Shown: positions 1-7,041 of the stretch, in pieces
How the letters are laid out: each line of letters begins with the position of its first letter
Position numbering within the stretch: the first letter of the stretch is position 1
DNA from: an uncultured Lachnospiraceae bacterium
Lineage (GTDB): Bacteria > Bacillota > Clostridia > Lachnospirales > Lachnospiraceae
DNA: 24,604 nt
NCBI GenBank assembly: GCA_905193085.1
Contig: CAJJNI010000008.1
Coordinates: forward strand, 1-24,604
Reading direction: 5' to 3'
Position numbers and translations under genes: made by a program
Notes under the pieces: model-generated
Told to the model about the DNA's origin: nothing
Seen by the model: only the letters and a program-made list of their open reading frames with translations
The model's database searches: none

Positions 1-429
1 AAGAGTATCTAAGTCTCTCTGATAGTGAATTACACTGTCATATACAGGAACTGTTCCAATCATTGCAGGACATTCACTTGTAAGCTTTTTTCTGAATGGC
101 TGTGTATTTCCATGACTTGACAAATCCATGATTGCTTCTCCGCCCATTTTTACTGCCGAGAGAACCTTCTGCATTTCTATGTCATAATCTTTACAGTCTC
201 TTGAAACCCCAAGATTTACATTTATTTTAGTTCTGAGCATAGAGCCGACCCCTTCAGGGTCAAGACATTTATGATTTTTATTTGCAGGAATAACAACTTT
301 TCCGCTCGCAACTAACGGAAGAAGTTCTTCTGTTGTCATACGCTCCTTCTTTGCTACAATTTCAAGTTCTTTTGTAATGATTCCTTTTCTTGCTGCTTCC
401 ATCTGTGTAGAATAATTTCTTTCGCTCAT
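1..429 (-). CDS. thiC: Phosphomethylpyrimidine synthase ThiC (N-terminal part; runs off the window)
   Basis: ThiC is the radical-SAM enzyme that converts aminoimidazole ribotide into hydroxymethylpyrimidine phosphate, the pyrimidine half of thiamine. About 143 N-terminal residues are visible. The start MSERNYSTQMEAA, the stretch VVIPANKNHK, INVNLGVSRDCKDY and GGEAIMDLSSHGNT are typical of the ThiC N-terminal half. The radical-SAM cysteine cluster lies in the missing C-terminal part, so activity cannot be judged. The ATG at 429 follows an AAAGGAG ribosome site. It is the last visible gene of the operon, 51 bases after thiD, so it should share the TPP riboswitch upstream of thiM. Confidence 0.95.
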   Translation of the reverse strand, partial: MSERNYSTQMEAARKGIITKELEIVAKKERMTTEELLPLVASGKVVIPANKNHKCLDPEGVGSMLRTKINVNLGVSRDCKDYDIEMQKVLSAVKMGGEAIMDLSSHGNTQPFRKKLTSECPAMIGTVPVYDSVIHYQRDLDTL

Positions 430-480
430 TTTAATCTCCTTTAAAATTCATCTTTTATAGTTAATTTATTATCTTATCAG

Positions 481-1272
481 CTACATAAAATCCGGTATCG
501 CATAACCATGATTAAGCGGTCCGCTGCCTTTCCCTAAATCCATCATATCAAAAAGAGCACCTGATATATAATCTTTGGCACGCTTTATTGCAGCCTCCAA
601 ATCGCTGCCTTTTGCAAGATTCGAGGCAATCGCCGAAGACAGTGTACAGCCTGTACCATGTGTGTTAGGATTGTCTACCCGTTTGCCAACATACCACTGA
701 TATTTTCCGTTGCTATAAAGCAAATCATTGGCATCATTCAGGTTATGACCACCTTTACACAGCACTGCACAATTATATGTTTCTGAGATTTCCTCAGCCG
801 CTTTAATCATATCGTCCGCAGATGAAATTTTCATTCCGGTAAGCATCTGGGCTTCTGGAATATTCGGAGTGAGAATATCGGCCAATGGAAACAATTCTTT
901 CTTTAAAACTTCTACTGCATCTAAATCTATAAGTCTTGAACCGCTTGTAGAAACCATAACCGGGTCTATTACTATATTTTTCGGATTATGCTGTTTTAGT
1001 TTTGTAGAAATTGTTTCTATAAGGCTTTTTTCTGAAACCATTCCAATTTTTACCGCATCCGGAAAGATATCTGTAAATATACAGTCTAACTGTTTTTCCA
1101 GAAAATCTGCCGGGACATTTAATATCGCCGCTACGCCGGTAGTATTCTGGGCAGTTAAAGCAGTAATTGCACTCATGGCATAAACTCCATTTGCAATCAT
1201 TGTCTTTATATCTGCCTGGATGCCGGCGCCTCCGCTGGAATCACTTCCTGCGATTGTCAATGCTGTTTTCAT
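481..1272 (-). CDS. thiD: Hydroxymethylpyrimidine / HMP-phosphate kinase ThiD
   Basis: ThiD phosphorylates HMP and HMP-P to HMP-PP, the pyrimidine substrate of ThiE. The protein is about 263 residues, normal for the family. It opens MKTALTIAGSDSSGGAGIQ, the ribokinase-fold substrate loop, and carries the C-terminal anion-hole/ATP motif NTHGTGCTLSSA. The frame stays open further upstream, but the ATG at 1272 is preferred because AGAAAGGA lies just before it and family members begin exactly at this MKTALTIAG. It sits between thiE and thiC. The 85-base gap to thiE holds a strong hairpin, listed separately. It should be controlled with the operon by the TPP riboswitch. Confidence 0.95.
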   Translation of the reverse strand: MKTALTIAGSDSSGGAGIQADIKTMIANGVYAMSAITALTAQNTTGVAAILNVPADFLEKQLDCIFTDIFPDAVKIGMVSEKSLIETISTKLKQHNPKNIVIDPVMVSTSGSRLIDLDAVEVLKKELFPLADILTPNIPEAQMLTGMKISSADDMIKAAEEISETYNCAVLCKGGHNLNDANDLLYSNGKYQWYVGKRVDNPNTHGTGCTLSSAIASNLAKGSDLEAAIKRAKDYISGALFDMMDLGKGSGPLNHGYAIPDFM

Positions 1273-1308
1273 AATTATCTGTCCTTTCTTCAGCATAGAT
1301 TTTGTATT

Positions 1309-1339
1309 GCGACAGAAGGTGGTGCCCCCAATCTGCCGC
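1309..1339. other. Stem-loop in the thiE-thiD gap
   Basis: GCGACAGA and TCTGCCGC form an 8-bp stem (one G-U pair in the transcript) around a 15-base GC-rich loop. On the plus strand a run of T follows, as in a terminator, but there is no plus-strand gene nearby. On the operon's own minus strand there is no T tract. It may therefore stabilise or process the mRNA between thiE and thiD. Function is unproven. Confidence 0.5.
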
Positions 1340-1357
1340 ATTTTTTAAGTTATATTG

Positions 1358-1993
1358 TTACACAATTTTCTTAGTTGTCTCTTTTAATTTACGGGAAGCC
1401 TCTTTGATGTCGGACTGCGCATAAATTGCGCTGATTACTGCTATTCCGCATATTCCGCTTCCTTTAAGCTGCTCTAAATTCTCCTGTGTTATTCCGCCAA
1501 TTGCAACTACAGGAATAGTAACAGCTTCACAGATTGCTTTTAATGTTTCAAATGACACATCATCTGCATCTGCCTTTGAACCGGTTGGAAATACTGCACC
1601 AACTCCAAGATAGTCGGCACCTCTCTGCTGTGCAAGAACTGCCTGTTCTACTGTCTGTGCAGAAACTCCTATTATTTTATCCGGTCCTAATTTTGCACGA
1701 ACATCTGCTGCCTGCATATCGCTCTGTCCTACATGAACACCATCGGCATTCATTTTAAGGGCAATATCGACATTGTCATTTACAATAAACGGAACTTTAT
1801 ATTGTTTACATAATTCCTGAAGCTCTACTGCCTCTTCAAGAAAATGCTTATCATCAAGATTCTTTTCCCGAAGCTGTAAAAATGTCACACCACCGTCAAG
1901 ACTTTCTTTTACTACTTCTTTTAATGTTCTTCCGTTAAGCCACATACGGTCTGTAACCGCATAGAGAAGTAAATCTTCTTTATTTAACTTCAT
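1358..1993 (-). CDS. thiE: Thiamine-phosphate synthase ThiE
   Basis: ThiE joins HMP-PP to hydroxyethylthiazole phosphate to give thiamine monophosphate. The roughly 211-residue TIM barrel carries LLYAVTDR at the N-terminus, a GVTFLQLREK phosphate/HMP-PP strand, and GADYLGVGAVFPTGSK followed by AIGGI near the C-terminus, all hallmarks of the family. The ATG at 1993 is chosen over an upstream in-frame ATG at 2011 because a GGGGG-containing ribosome site sits 7 bases before it and homologues begin near MKLNKEDL. The start lies inside the 3' end of thiM (14-base overlap), so the two are probably translationally coupled. Confidence 0.95.
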   Translation of the reverse strand: MKLNKEDLLLYAVTDRMWLNGRTLKEVVKESLDGGVTFLQLREKNLDDKHFLEEAVELQELCKQYKVPFIVNDNVDIALKMNADGVHVGQSDMQAADVRAKLGPDKIIGVSAQTVEQAVLAQQRGADYLGVGAVFPTGSKADADDVSFETLKAICEAVTIPVVAIGGITQENLEQLKGSGICGIAVISAIYAQSDIKEASRKLKETTKKIV

Positions 1994-2801
1994 ATTCTGC
2001 CCCCTTATCAAGAGCTTCTCCTGTCATGTTGTAAATTGCATCTATAATGCGGTTACGATATGTAGAATTTCCGTCACCTTCCTGCATTCTTGTGTATGCA
2101 ATTTCTCCGGCAAGTCCCATTGTGCATACTGCCGCTGCAGCCGCTTCAAGCTTGTTATCCTGATTTGCGACTACAAAAGCTGTCATCATGCCTGAAAGCT
2201 GACAGCCTGTTCCTGTAATTTTACCCATTTCAGGTTTTCCATTACGGATTACATAACATTTGTCACCATCACTTACCAAATCGATAGCACCTGTTACAGC
2301 TACTATTGCATTACTTTTCTTTGCAAAATCTTTTACAAAATCAACTGCACTGTCAAGATTATCTTCTGTAACCGCATCTGCAACATCGGCATCAACACCT
2401 TTAGTTGTTCCACTTCCCAATGCAAGTGTCTTAATTTCTGAAATATTTCCACGGATTACAGTAAAATCAAGTTCTTTCATAAGCCTGACCGCTGTATCTG
2501 TTCTAAGTGCAGAAGCACCTGCGCCTACAGGGTCAAGAAGTAAAATATGATTAAGGCTGTTAGCTTTCTTTCCTGCTAAAAACATACCTTCAATACTTCT
2601 CTTATTAAGTGTACCGATATTAATATTTAAACCACCACAGATAGATGTAATATCTTCAACATCTTCCGGCTCATCTGACATAATCGGACTTCCTCCACAT
2701 GCCAGAAGTACATTTGCCACATCATTTACTGTTACATAATTTGTAATATTATGTACAAGCGGCACACTCTTTCTTACATTGTCAATACAATTTCCTAACA
2801 T
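1980..2801 (-). CDS. thiM: Hydroxyethylthiazole kinase ThiM
   Basis: ThiM phosphorylates salvaged hydroxyethylthiazole (HET). The protein has 273 residues, the usual size. It shows the family start VPLVHNITNYVTVNDVAN, the SPIMSDEPEDVEDI segment, LLDPVGAGAS, and the C-terminal GTGCQLSG anion hole. It is the first gene after the TPP riboswitch and terminator, and AAAAGGAG lies before its ATG. No thiazole synthesis genes (thiG, thiH, thiS, thiF) are visible, so within this window the thiazole half comes only by salvage while the pyrimidine half is made by ThiC. Confidence 0.95.
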   Translation of the reverse strand: MLGNCIDNVRKSVPLVHNITNYVTVNDVANVLLACGGSPIMSDEPEDVEDITSICGGLNINIGTLNKRSIEGMFLAGKKANSLNHILLLDPVGAGASALRTDTAVRLMKELDFTVIRGNISEIKTLALGSGTTKGVDADVADAVTEDNLDSAVDFVKDFAKKSNAIVAVTGAIDLVSDGDKCYVIRNGKPEMGKITGTGCQLSGMMTAFVVANQDNKLEAAAAAVCTMGLAGEIAYTRMQEGDGNSTYRNRIIDAIYNMTGEALDKGAEYEVK

Positions 2802-2903
2802 TCTTTTGTCTCCTTTTTACTTTTTCGACAACCTGACAGTTACTTATATTTTGCATAACCAAGAGAACTATGCTTCCTGAGTTATTGCGGCAGTCGTCAA
2901 GTT

Positions 2904-2917
2904 TTCATGCACGCATG
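2904..2917. repeat. Copy 1 of a 14-bp element (TTCATGCACGCATG) in the thi leader
   Basis: The 14-mer here is identical to 7859-7872 between ribBA and ribH. It holds an inverted repeat (CATG, four bases, CATG). In this copy, flanking GTCAA-GT and ACTTGAC arms can extend the stem in the transcript. It lies after the riboswitch terminator and before thiM. No known family is assigned. Confidence 0.6.
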
Positions 2918-2936
2918 GACTTTGACAAATTTACCG

Positions 2937-2982
2937 CATAAAAAAGCGGGTATGTCAATACTTCTGTAAAGACATATCCGCT
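2937..2982 (-). terminator. Riboswitch-controlled intrinsic terminator upstream of thiM
   Basis: In the transcript, AGCGGATATGTC (2982-2971) pairs with GACATACCCGCT (2956-2945), 12 positions with a single mismatch, followed directly by a run of six U. It lies between the TPP aptamer and thiM, the expected place for a transcription-attenuating expression platform. Confidence 0.85.
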
Positions 2983-3030
2983 CGTAAAGCCATAACCCCA
3001 TTTAATTGGGGATAATGTACGACAGCATTT

Positions 3031-3127
3031 GCTATATCCCTACGTTGGCATTATCCAAATCAGGTAATGGGTCAAGGCAATACAGCCTACTCTCAGCCTG
3101 CTTTATCTGCAAGCTCCCCTTTTGTCG
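3031..3127 (-). promoter_or_regulatory. TPP riboswitch (THI element)
   Basis: The transcribed strand carries the THI-box landmarks in order: AAAGGGGAGC, GGCTGAGAGTAGG, TTGACCCATTACCTGAT, then TTGGATAATGCCAACGTAGGGA. Thiamine diphosphate binding should favour the downstream terminator and switch off thiM-thiE-thiD-thiC. CGACA before the aptamer can pair with TGTCG after it. A CATTATCC stretch just downstream is an exact complement of the conserved GGATAATG and is a plausible switching strand. Confidence 0.97.
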
Positions 3128-3132
3128 ATTCT

Positions 3133-3161
3133 ATTATATGACTATTGATTATTTTTTTCAA
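3133..3161 (-). promoter_or_regulatory. Promoter of the thiamine operon
   Basis: TTGAAA (3161-3156), a 17-base spacer and a perfect TATAAT (3138-3133) lie just before the riboswitch. Transcription should start near 3126, at the aptamer's 5' edge. Two TGAACT-type half-sites (TTGAACTAATGTGAACTTA on the plus strand, 3182-3200) lie about 20-40 bases upstream of the -35 box and resemble the boxes at the 4737 gene. Confidence 0.8.
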
Positions 3162-3225
3162 GTGCAAACTTAAAATTTTTATTGAACTAATGTGAACTTA
3201 TTTATTAATGTACTTTTGCTTATTT

Positions 3226-4737
3226 TTACTGATGATAAGTCTGTAAAAATTCTCCAAGCTTTGTAAGTGATTCTTCCAGCACTTCTATTCTAGGCAGATA
3301 AACTATCCTGAAGTGGTCAGGCTGCTGCCAGTTGAATCCACCTCCATGTACAATAAGAACTTTCTTTTCGCGAAGAAAATCAAGCGCAAATTTTTCATCA
3401 TCTGTTATGTTAAATTTCTTAATATCAATTCTCGGGAATGCATAAAATGCTGCCTTTGGCTTTACAACACTTATTCCGTCTATCTCATTTAACATTTTGT
3501 AAACGCATTCTCTCTGCTCATAAATTCTTCCACCCGGAACTATGTAATCTTTCACACTCTGATATCCGCCAAGTGCTGTCTGGACAATCGACTGTGCCGG
3601 AACATTTGAACACAGACGCATATTTGAAAGCATATTTATACCTTCCATATAGTCTCTTGCAATATCCTTATTTCCACTTAATACCATCCAGCCTATTCTG
3701 TAACCGGCTATCATATGTGATTTTGACAAACCACTGAATGTTACGCAGAACAAATCAGGCGCAAGTGATGCTATTGAAACATGCTCACCATCGTCCATTA
3801 CAAGTCTGTCATATATTTCATCTGAAAAAATCATAAGCTGATTTTCTCTTGCAACCTTAACTATATCCTCCAGAACTTCTTTAGGATATAATGCTCCTGT
3901 AGGATTGTTTGGATTAATAATTACAATTGCTTTTGTCCTGTCTGTTATTTTCTTTCTGATGTCGTCAATGTCAGGATACCAGTCCGCCTGTTCGTCACAC
4001 AGATAATGAACTACTTTTCCGCCTGCAAGAGTTGCTGTTGCAGTCCAGAGCGGATAATCCGGTGATGGGATAAGAATTTCATCGCCTTCATCTAATAATG
4101 CCTGCATGCATAAGTTTATAAGCTCACTTACACCATTTCCGGTATAAATATCATTTATTGTAACATTTGGTATATTTTTTAACTGGGCATACTGCATTAT
4201 CGCTTTTCTTGCTGAAAAAAGCCCTCTTGATGCTGAATATCCCTCACATTCCGGCAACTGCTGTCTCATATCGAGTATCATTTCTTCAGGTGCCCTGAAA
4301 CCAAACGGAGCAGGATTACCTATATTAAGTTTCAAAATTTCCATTCCGGCTTCTTCCATGCGGTTTGCCTCTTCAACTACAGGACCTCTCACATCATATA
4401 ATACATTATTAAGTTTAGAAGATTTCCCAAATGTTCTCATACCATTACCTCCAATTGAACTTTTTGATTTATTTTTATTACTGTTCGTTCTGCCATTCTG
4501 TTTCATTGGCACATCTTCTCCATAAAGCCATAATTCATTTACTTCAAGTGCTCTGGCAAGGACTGTTAATATGTCTGTTCTGGGCTGCGTCTTTCCGCTT
4601 ATATACTGGCTCATATGACTTTTTCCTATTTTGATGCCATATTCTGCGCCAACAGGTTCACATAATTTTATAACATCAACCTGTTTAAGCCCTTTTATAT
4701 CCATAATTTCTTTTAATCTTTCTGCAAAATCTGCCAT
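3226..4737 (-). CDS. XRE-family HTH domain fused to AlaA-like PLP aminotransferase
   Basis: The 503-residue protein has two parts. Residues 1-75 form an XRE/Cro-type helix-turn-helix (LKQVDVIKLC..., recognition region SHMSQYISGKTQPR). A polar linker spans about 76-100. Residues 100-503 are a class I aminotransferase close to the AlaA glutamate-pyruvate type (LNIGNPAPFGF, NPNNPTG at 275-281, DEIYD at 306-310, PLP lysine K339 in SGLSKSH). It probably binds DNA and also makes or senses alanine/pyruvate; that dual role is inference. The architecture parallels MocR regulators but uses an XRE rather than a GntR-type domain. ATG 4737 follows AAAGGAG. ATG 4440 (residue 100) has its own perfect GGAGGT site, so an aminotransferase-only product is possible. 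The promoter region carries four TTGAACTT boxes, suggesting autoregulation. Confidence 0.9.
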   Translation of the reverse strand: MADFAERLKEIMDIKGLKQVDVIKLCEPVGAEYGIKIGKSHMSQYISGKTQPRTDILTVLARALEVNELWLYGEDVPMKQNGRTNSNKNKSKSSIGGNGMRTFGKSSKLNNVLYDVRGPVVEEANRMEEAGMEILKLNIGNPAPFGFRAPEEMILDMRQQLPECEGYSASRGLFSARKAIMQYAQLKNIPNVTINDIYTGNGVSELINLCMQALLDEGDEILIPSPDYPLWTATATLAGGKVVHYLCDEQADWYPDIDDIRKKITDRTKAIVIINPNNPTGALYPKEVLEDIVKVARENQLMIFSDEIYDRLVMDDGEHVSIASLAPDLFCVTFSGLSKSHMIAGYRIGWMVLSGNKDIARDYMEGINMLSNMRLCSNVPAQSIVQTALGGYQSVKDYIVPGGRIYEQRECVYKMLNEIDGISVVKPKAAFYAFPRIDIKKFNITDDEKFALDFLREKKVLIVHGGGFNWQQPDHFRIVYLPRIEVLEESLTKLGEFLQTYHQ

Positions 4738-4782
4738 TAAAACACTCTCCTTTAATAATACACTTGTATTTCAACTAAACAG

Positions 4783-4811
4783 ATAATAACATAAGTTCAA
4801 TTCAAGTTCAA
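4783..4811 (-). promoter_or_regulatory. Promoter of the HTH-aminotransferase gene
   Basis: TTGAAC (4811-4806), a 17-base spacer and TATTAT (4788-4783) lie about 45 bases upstream of the ATG. The -35 hexamer is itself part of one of the AAGTTCAA boxes, so a protein bound there would compete with RNA polymerase. Confidence 0.7.
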
Positions 4812-4848
4812 CGTTTTTGTGATAAGTTCAATATATTGAACTTATCAC
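4793..4848. promoter_or_regulatory. Putative operator array: four AAGTTCAA/TTGAACTT boxes
   Basis: Exact 8-mers lie at 4793-4800, 4804-4811, 4824-4831 and, inverted, 4836-4843. The last two are within a perfect 30-bp palindrome (4819-4848). Start-to-start spacings of 11, 20 and 12 bases are close to whole helical turns. The array covers the -35 box and spacer of the HTH-aminotransferase promoter and overlaps the last codons of the ABC ATPase gene. The bound protein is inferred, most simply the HTH domain of the gene downstream. Confidence 0.65.
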
Positions 4849-5460
4849 TATTTTATTTGTACCGCACATAAGTCTTGAATCATGCGTAGCTGTCAAAACA
4901 CCTTTTTCTTTGTGTGAAAGTATAATATCTGCTATAAGCTGCGCACTTTCATCATCAAGATTACTTGTCGGTTCATCTAATATCAAAAATTTTGTATCTA
5001 AGGCAAGCACTCTTGCAAGACATGCCCGCCTGTACTCGCCGGAGGAAATCTGGTTTGGATAAGAGTCTTTTACATTTGTAATATACAACTGTTCCAACAG
5101 CTTTACAATTTGTGTCTCAGATTTTTTCTTTTTGTTTAATCTGAGTGCATAATAAATATTTTCATATACTGTAAGACTTTCTAAAAGACTTTCTGCACAG
5201 TTCATGTATCCTATAATATCAGCCCTTAATTTAGTCCGCTTATGCTCACTCATCTTATTATAAATATCATTTCCATCAAGCGAAACGGTTCCACTCTGGG
5301 GTTTTAGCATACCGGTAACTATGTTTAAAAGTGTTGTCTTACCTGTTCCCGACTTTCCGACAAGACTTATATATTCTCCCTCATGTAGTTTAAATGAACA
5401 GTTTTCCAATATATTTCTTCCATTAAACTGCTGTGTTATGCCTGTTGCTTCTAAAACCAT
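4828..5460 (-). CDS. ABC transporter ATP-binding protein (MacB/LolD type)
   Basis: This 210-residue ATPase should energise the FtsX-like permease encoded immediately before it. Walker A is GKSGTGKT (35-42), Walker B FLILDEP (158-164), the H-loop histidine is in ATHD (193) and a D-loop SNLDD follows. Two signatures deviate: the usual LSGGQ is ISSGEY (about 138-143), and the Q-loop position appears to be Cys88 (IGYMNC) instead of glutamine. Both suggest a divergent subfamily, though not an inactive enzyme. The start follows GGGAGG, and the gene begins three bases after the permease stop. Its final codons lie in the palindrome that precedes the next gene. Substrate is unknown. Confidence 0.88.
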   Translation of the reverse strand: MVLEATGITQQFNGRNILENCSFKLHEGEYISLVGKSGTGKTTLLNIVTGMLKPQSGTVSLDGNDIYNKMSEHKRTKLRADIIGYMNCAESLLESLTVYENIYYALRLNKKKKSETQIVKLLEQLYITNVKDSYPNQISSGEYRRACLARVLALDTKFLILDEPTSNLDDESAQLIADIILSHKEKGVLTATHDSRLMCGTNKIVISSIY

Positions 5461-5462
5461 AA

Positions 5463-6656
5463 TTAACCAACCTCCCTTACAAGCTGTGCCGGCTGCTGTT
5501 TATAAATCCAATACCAGGCAATAACCATTGAACACGCTATAATAGCAAAATCGAGTAGCAATATAGAAATCACCGTGTTAGCCATTTCTAACACTCCCGG
5601 CAGAACAAATGGAAGTCCAAAGCTTTGTTTTATTGCAGTTTTAAAAAGCACAGATATTAATCCGGTGAATATTGTGGCACTAAAAACTGCCGCAGCCATA
5701 ATAATCAGATTTTCAACTACAAATATACTGGCAATCTGATTTTTGCTTATGCCAACAGTAAGCATGCTTCCAATTTCATTTTTACGGTTATATATAGTTA
5801 TTGTGTTAATTGCCAATAATGATATGCCAACAAGACATAAATTCCACACATTAAATATGACACCGAAAATTTTGTATTTTCCTACTTCATTTGCCATATC
5901 GCCAAGTTTTGATGTTATGCTGTACAAGGTTTCATCATCACCAAGCTGTGATTCTATCTTTTCTCTTTCTTCGGTAAAATCTGCACCATCTTCAAGTTTT
6001 ATATGTATCATTGAAGCAACTGAATCATTTTTTGTAAATGAAAACTGATTTCTGTTTTTCTCATCATCTGCAAGCTGATATGCGGCATTATATGTTATGA
6101 AAGCACTTTTGTCATATCCTCCGCCAGTCTCTTCTAACAGTCCGGCAACACGAAATTCCTTATTAAAATATTTTACAGTGTCACCTGTTTTTTTATCAAA
6201 TGCAGAACCTAAAATTATCTCATCATCTTTTAATTCGGTAATATTATTTTCCAAAAGCCACGGACCGACAACAAAATCATTTTGAATATCTATTGCGACA
6301 AGCTGGGTTTCGACATCACAGCAGCCCGCATTTAATGATGCTATGTAAAGCTGTGAACACACTTTATCAACACCGGCAACAGATGCAATTTTATCTTCTA
6401 TACTTTTATCAAAAATCAGTGTGCAGGCTTTCCCATTAAAAAGTGCGTCCTCTGCCGCAGATACAAAACCTTTCGGAACAACAATCATATCTGAACCCAT
6501 TCTGTCTTTCGTGAGTTTCAACCCGTTTTCAAGACTTCCACACAAAATTTTTCCACCGAATATTCCAAATCCAGTCAAAAAAATCAACAAAAAGACAACT
6601 ACAGATTTAAATTTTTTCTTTTTTATATTTTTCCATGCAATTTTTATGATATCCAT
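5463..6656 (-). CDS. FtsX/MacB-like ABC transporter permease
   Basis: The 397-residue membrane protein has the MacB layout: one N-terminal transmembrane helix (about 17-36), a large extracytoplasmic domain (about 40-260), then three helices (about 262-287, 310-337, 358-384), ending in the PAQLVREVG tail common to FtsX-type permeases. The extracytoplasmic domain carries a vicinal cysteine pair (C112-C113, LNAGCCDVETQ) plus further cysteines at 39, 78 and 100, unusual for a cytoplasmic-membrane permease and suggestive of a metal or redox ligand. It follows the DUF4418-like gene by one base and precedes the ATPase by two. Families of this shape usually act in mechanotransmission or export, not import. 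Substrate is unknown. Confidence 0.85.
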   Translation of the reverse strand: MDIIKIAWKNIKKKKFKSVVVFLLIFLTGFGIFGGKILCGSLENGLKLTKDRMGSDMIVVPKGFVSAAEDALFNGKACTLIFDKSIEDKIASVAGVDKVCSQLYIASLNAGCCDVETQLVAIDIQNDFVVGPWLLENNITELKDDEIILGSAFDKKTGDTVKYFNKEFRVAGLLEETGGGYDKSAFITYNAAYQLADDEKNRNQFSFTKNDSVASMIHIKLEDGADFTEEREKIESQLGDDETLYSITSKLGDMANEVGKYKIFGVIFNVWNLCLVGISLLAINTITIYNRKNEIGSMLTVGISKNQIASIFVVENLIIMAAAVFSATIFTGLISVLFKTAIKQSFGLPFVLPGVLEMANTVISILLLDFAIIACSMVIAWYWIYKQQPAQLVREVG

Positions 6657-6657
6657 A

Positions 6658-7041
6658 CTATTTTTTCCTTATTTCCAAAAACAATTTGACAAAGTTTATA
6701 ATTATCAGAACAGCTCCTACTACATAAATAAAAGGAAATGCCTTAGCGCGGCAGCTCATTTCCGCCATTTTACAACCTTTAACGACTACTGCCGGAACTA
6801 AAACTGTATCTGCAAATATAATGATTTTTCCAATTATAAAACCAGACTTTTCTTTATTAACAAATACAATTTCAAAAATACTGATTAAAATTCCCGATGC
6901 AAACAACAGCTCCGTAACATGTACACTGTCAGCACATCTTACTGCCATTTCCCCGCTGCAGCCATGAAAAACCGTATTTAATCCTACAAGTCCTAATACT
7001 AAAATAATAACCTCAATTAATGCTAAAATGTTTTTTCTCAT
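6658..7041 (-). CDS. Small four-helix membrane protein, DUF4418-like
   Basis: This protein of about 127 residues has four predicted membrane helices and two cysteine-containing loops, NTVFHGCSGEMAVRC and VKGCKMAEMSC. The His/Cys/Met pattern after helix 1 recalls the DUF4418 family, which occurs beside FtsX-type ABC genes; the assignment is from memory of the family pattern. The ATG at 7041 is chosen because GAGAGG precedes it; the frame also reads back to a TTG at 7062 with no ribosome site. It is the first gene of the three-gene module; a TATAAT lies at 7072-7067, without a convincing -35. His, Met and Cys in the outer loops make a metal or heme role possible. Confidence 0.75.
   Translation of the reverse strand: MRKNILALIEVIILVLGLVGLNTVFHGCSGEMAVRCADSVHVTELLFASGILISIFEIVFVNKEKSGFIIGKIIIFADTVLVPAVVVKGCKMAEMSCRAKAFPFIYVVGAVLIIINFVKLFLEIRKK

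Noticed and set aside
4819..4848. Perfect palindrome as terminator of the ABC operon
   Set aside because: On the minus strand it is followed by ACAAAAACG, not by U; the repeated TTGAACTT boxes fit an operator better. A weak plus-strand terminator cannot be excluded, but no plus-strand gene needs one.
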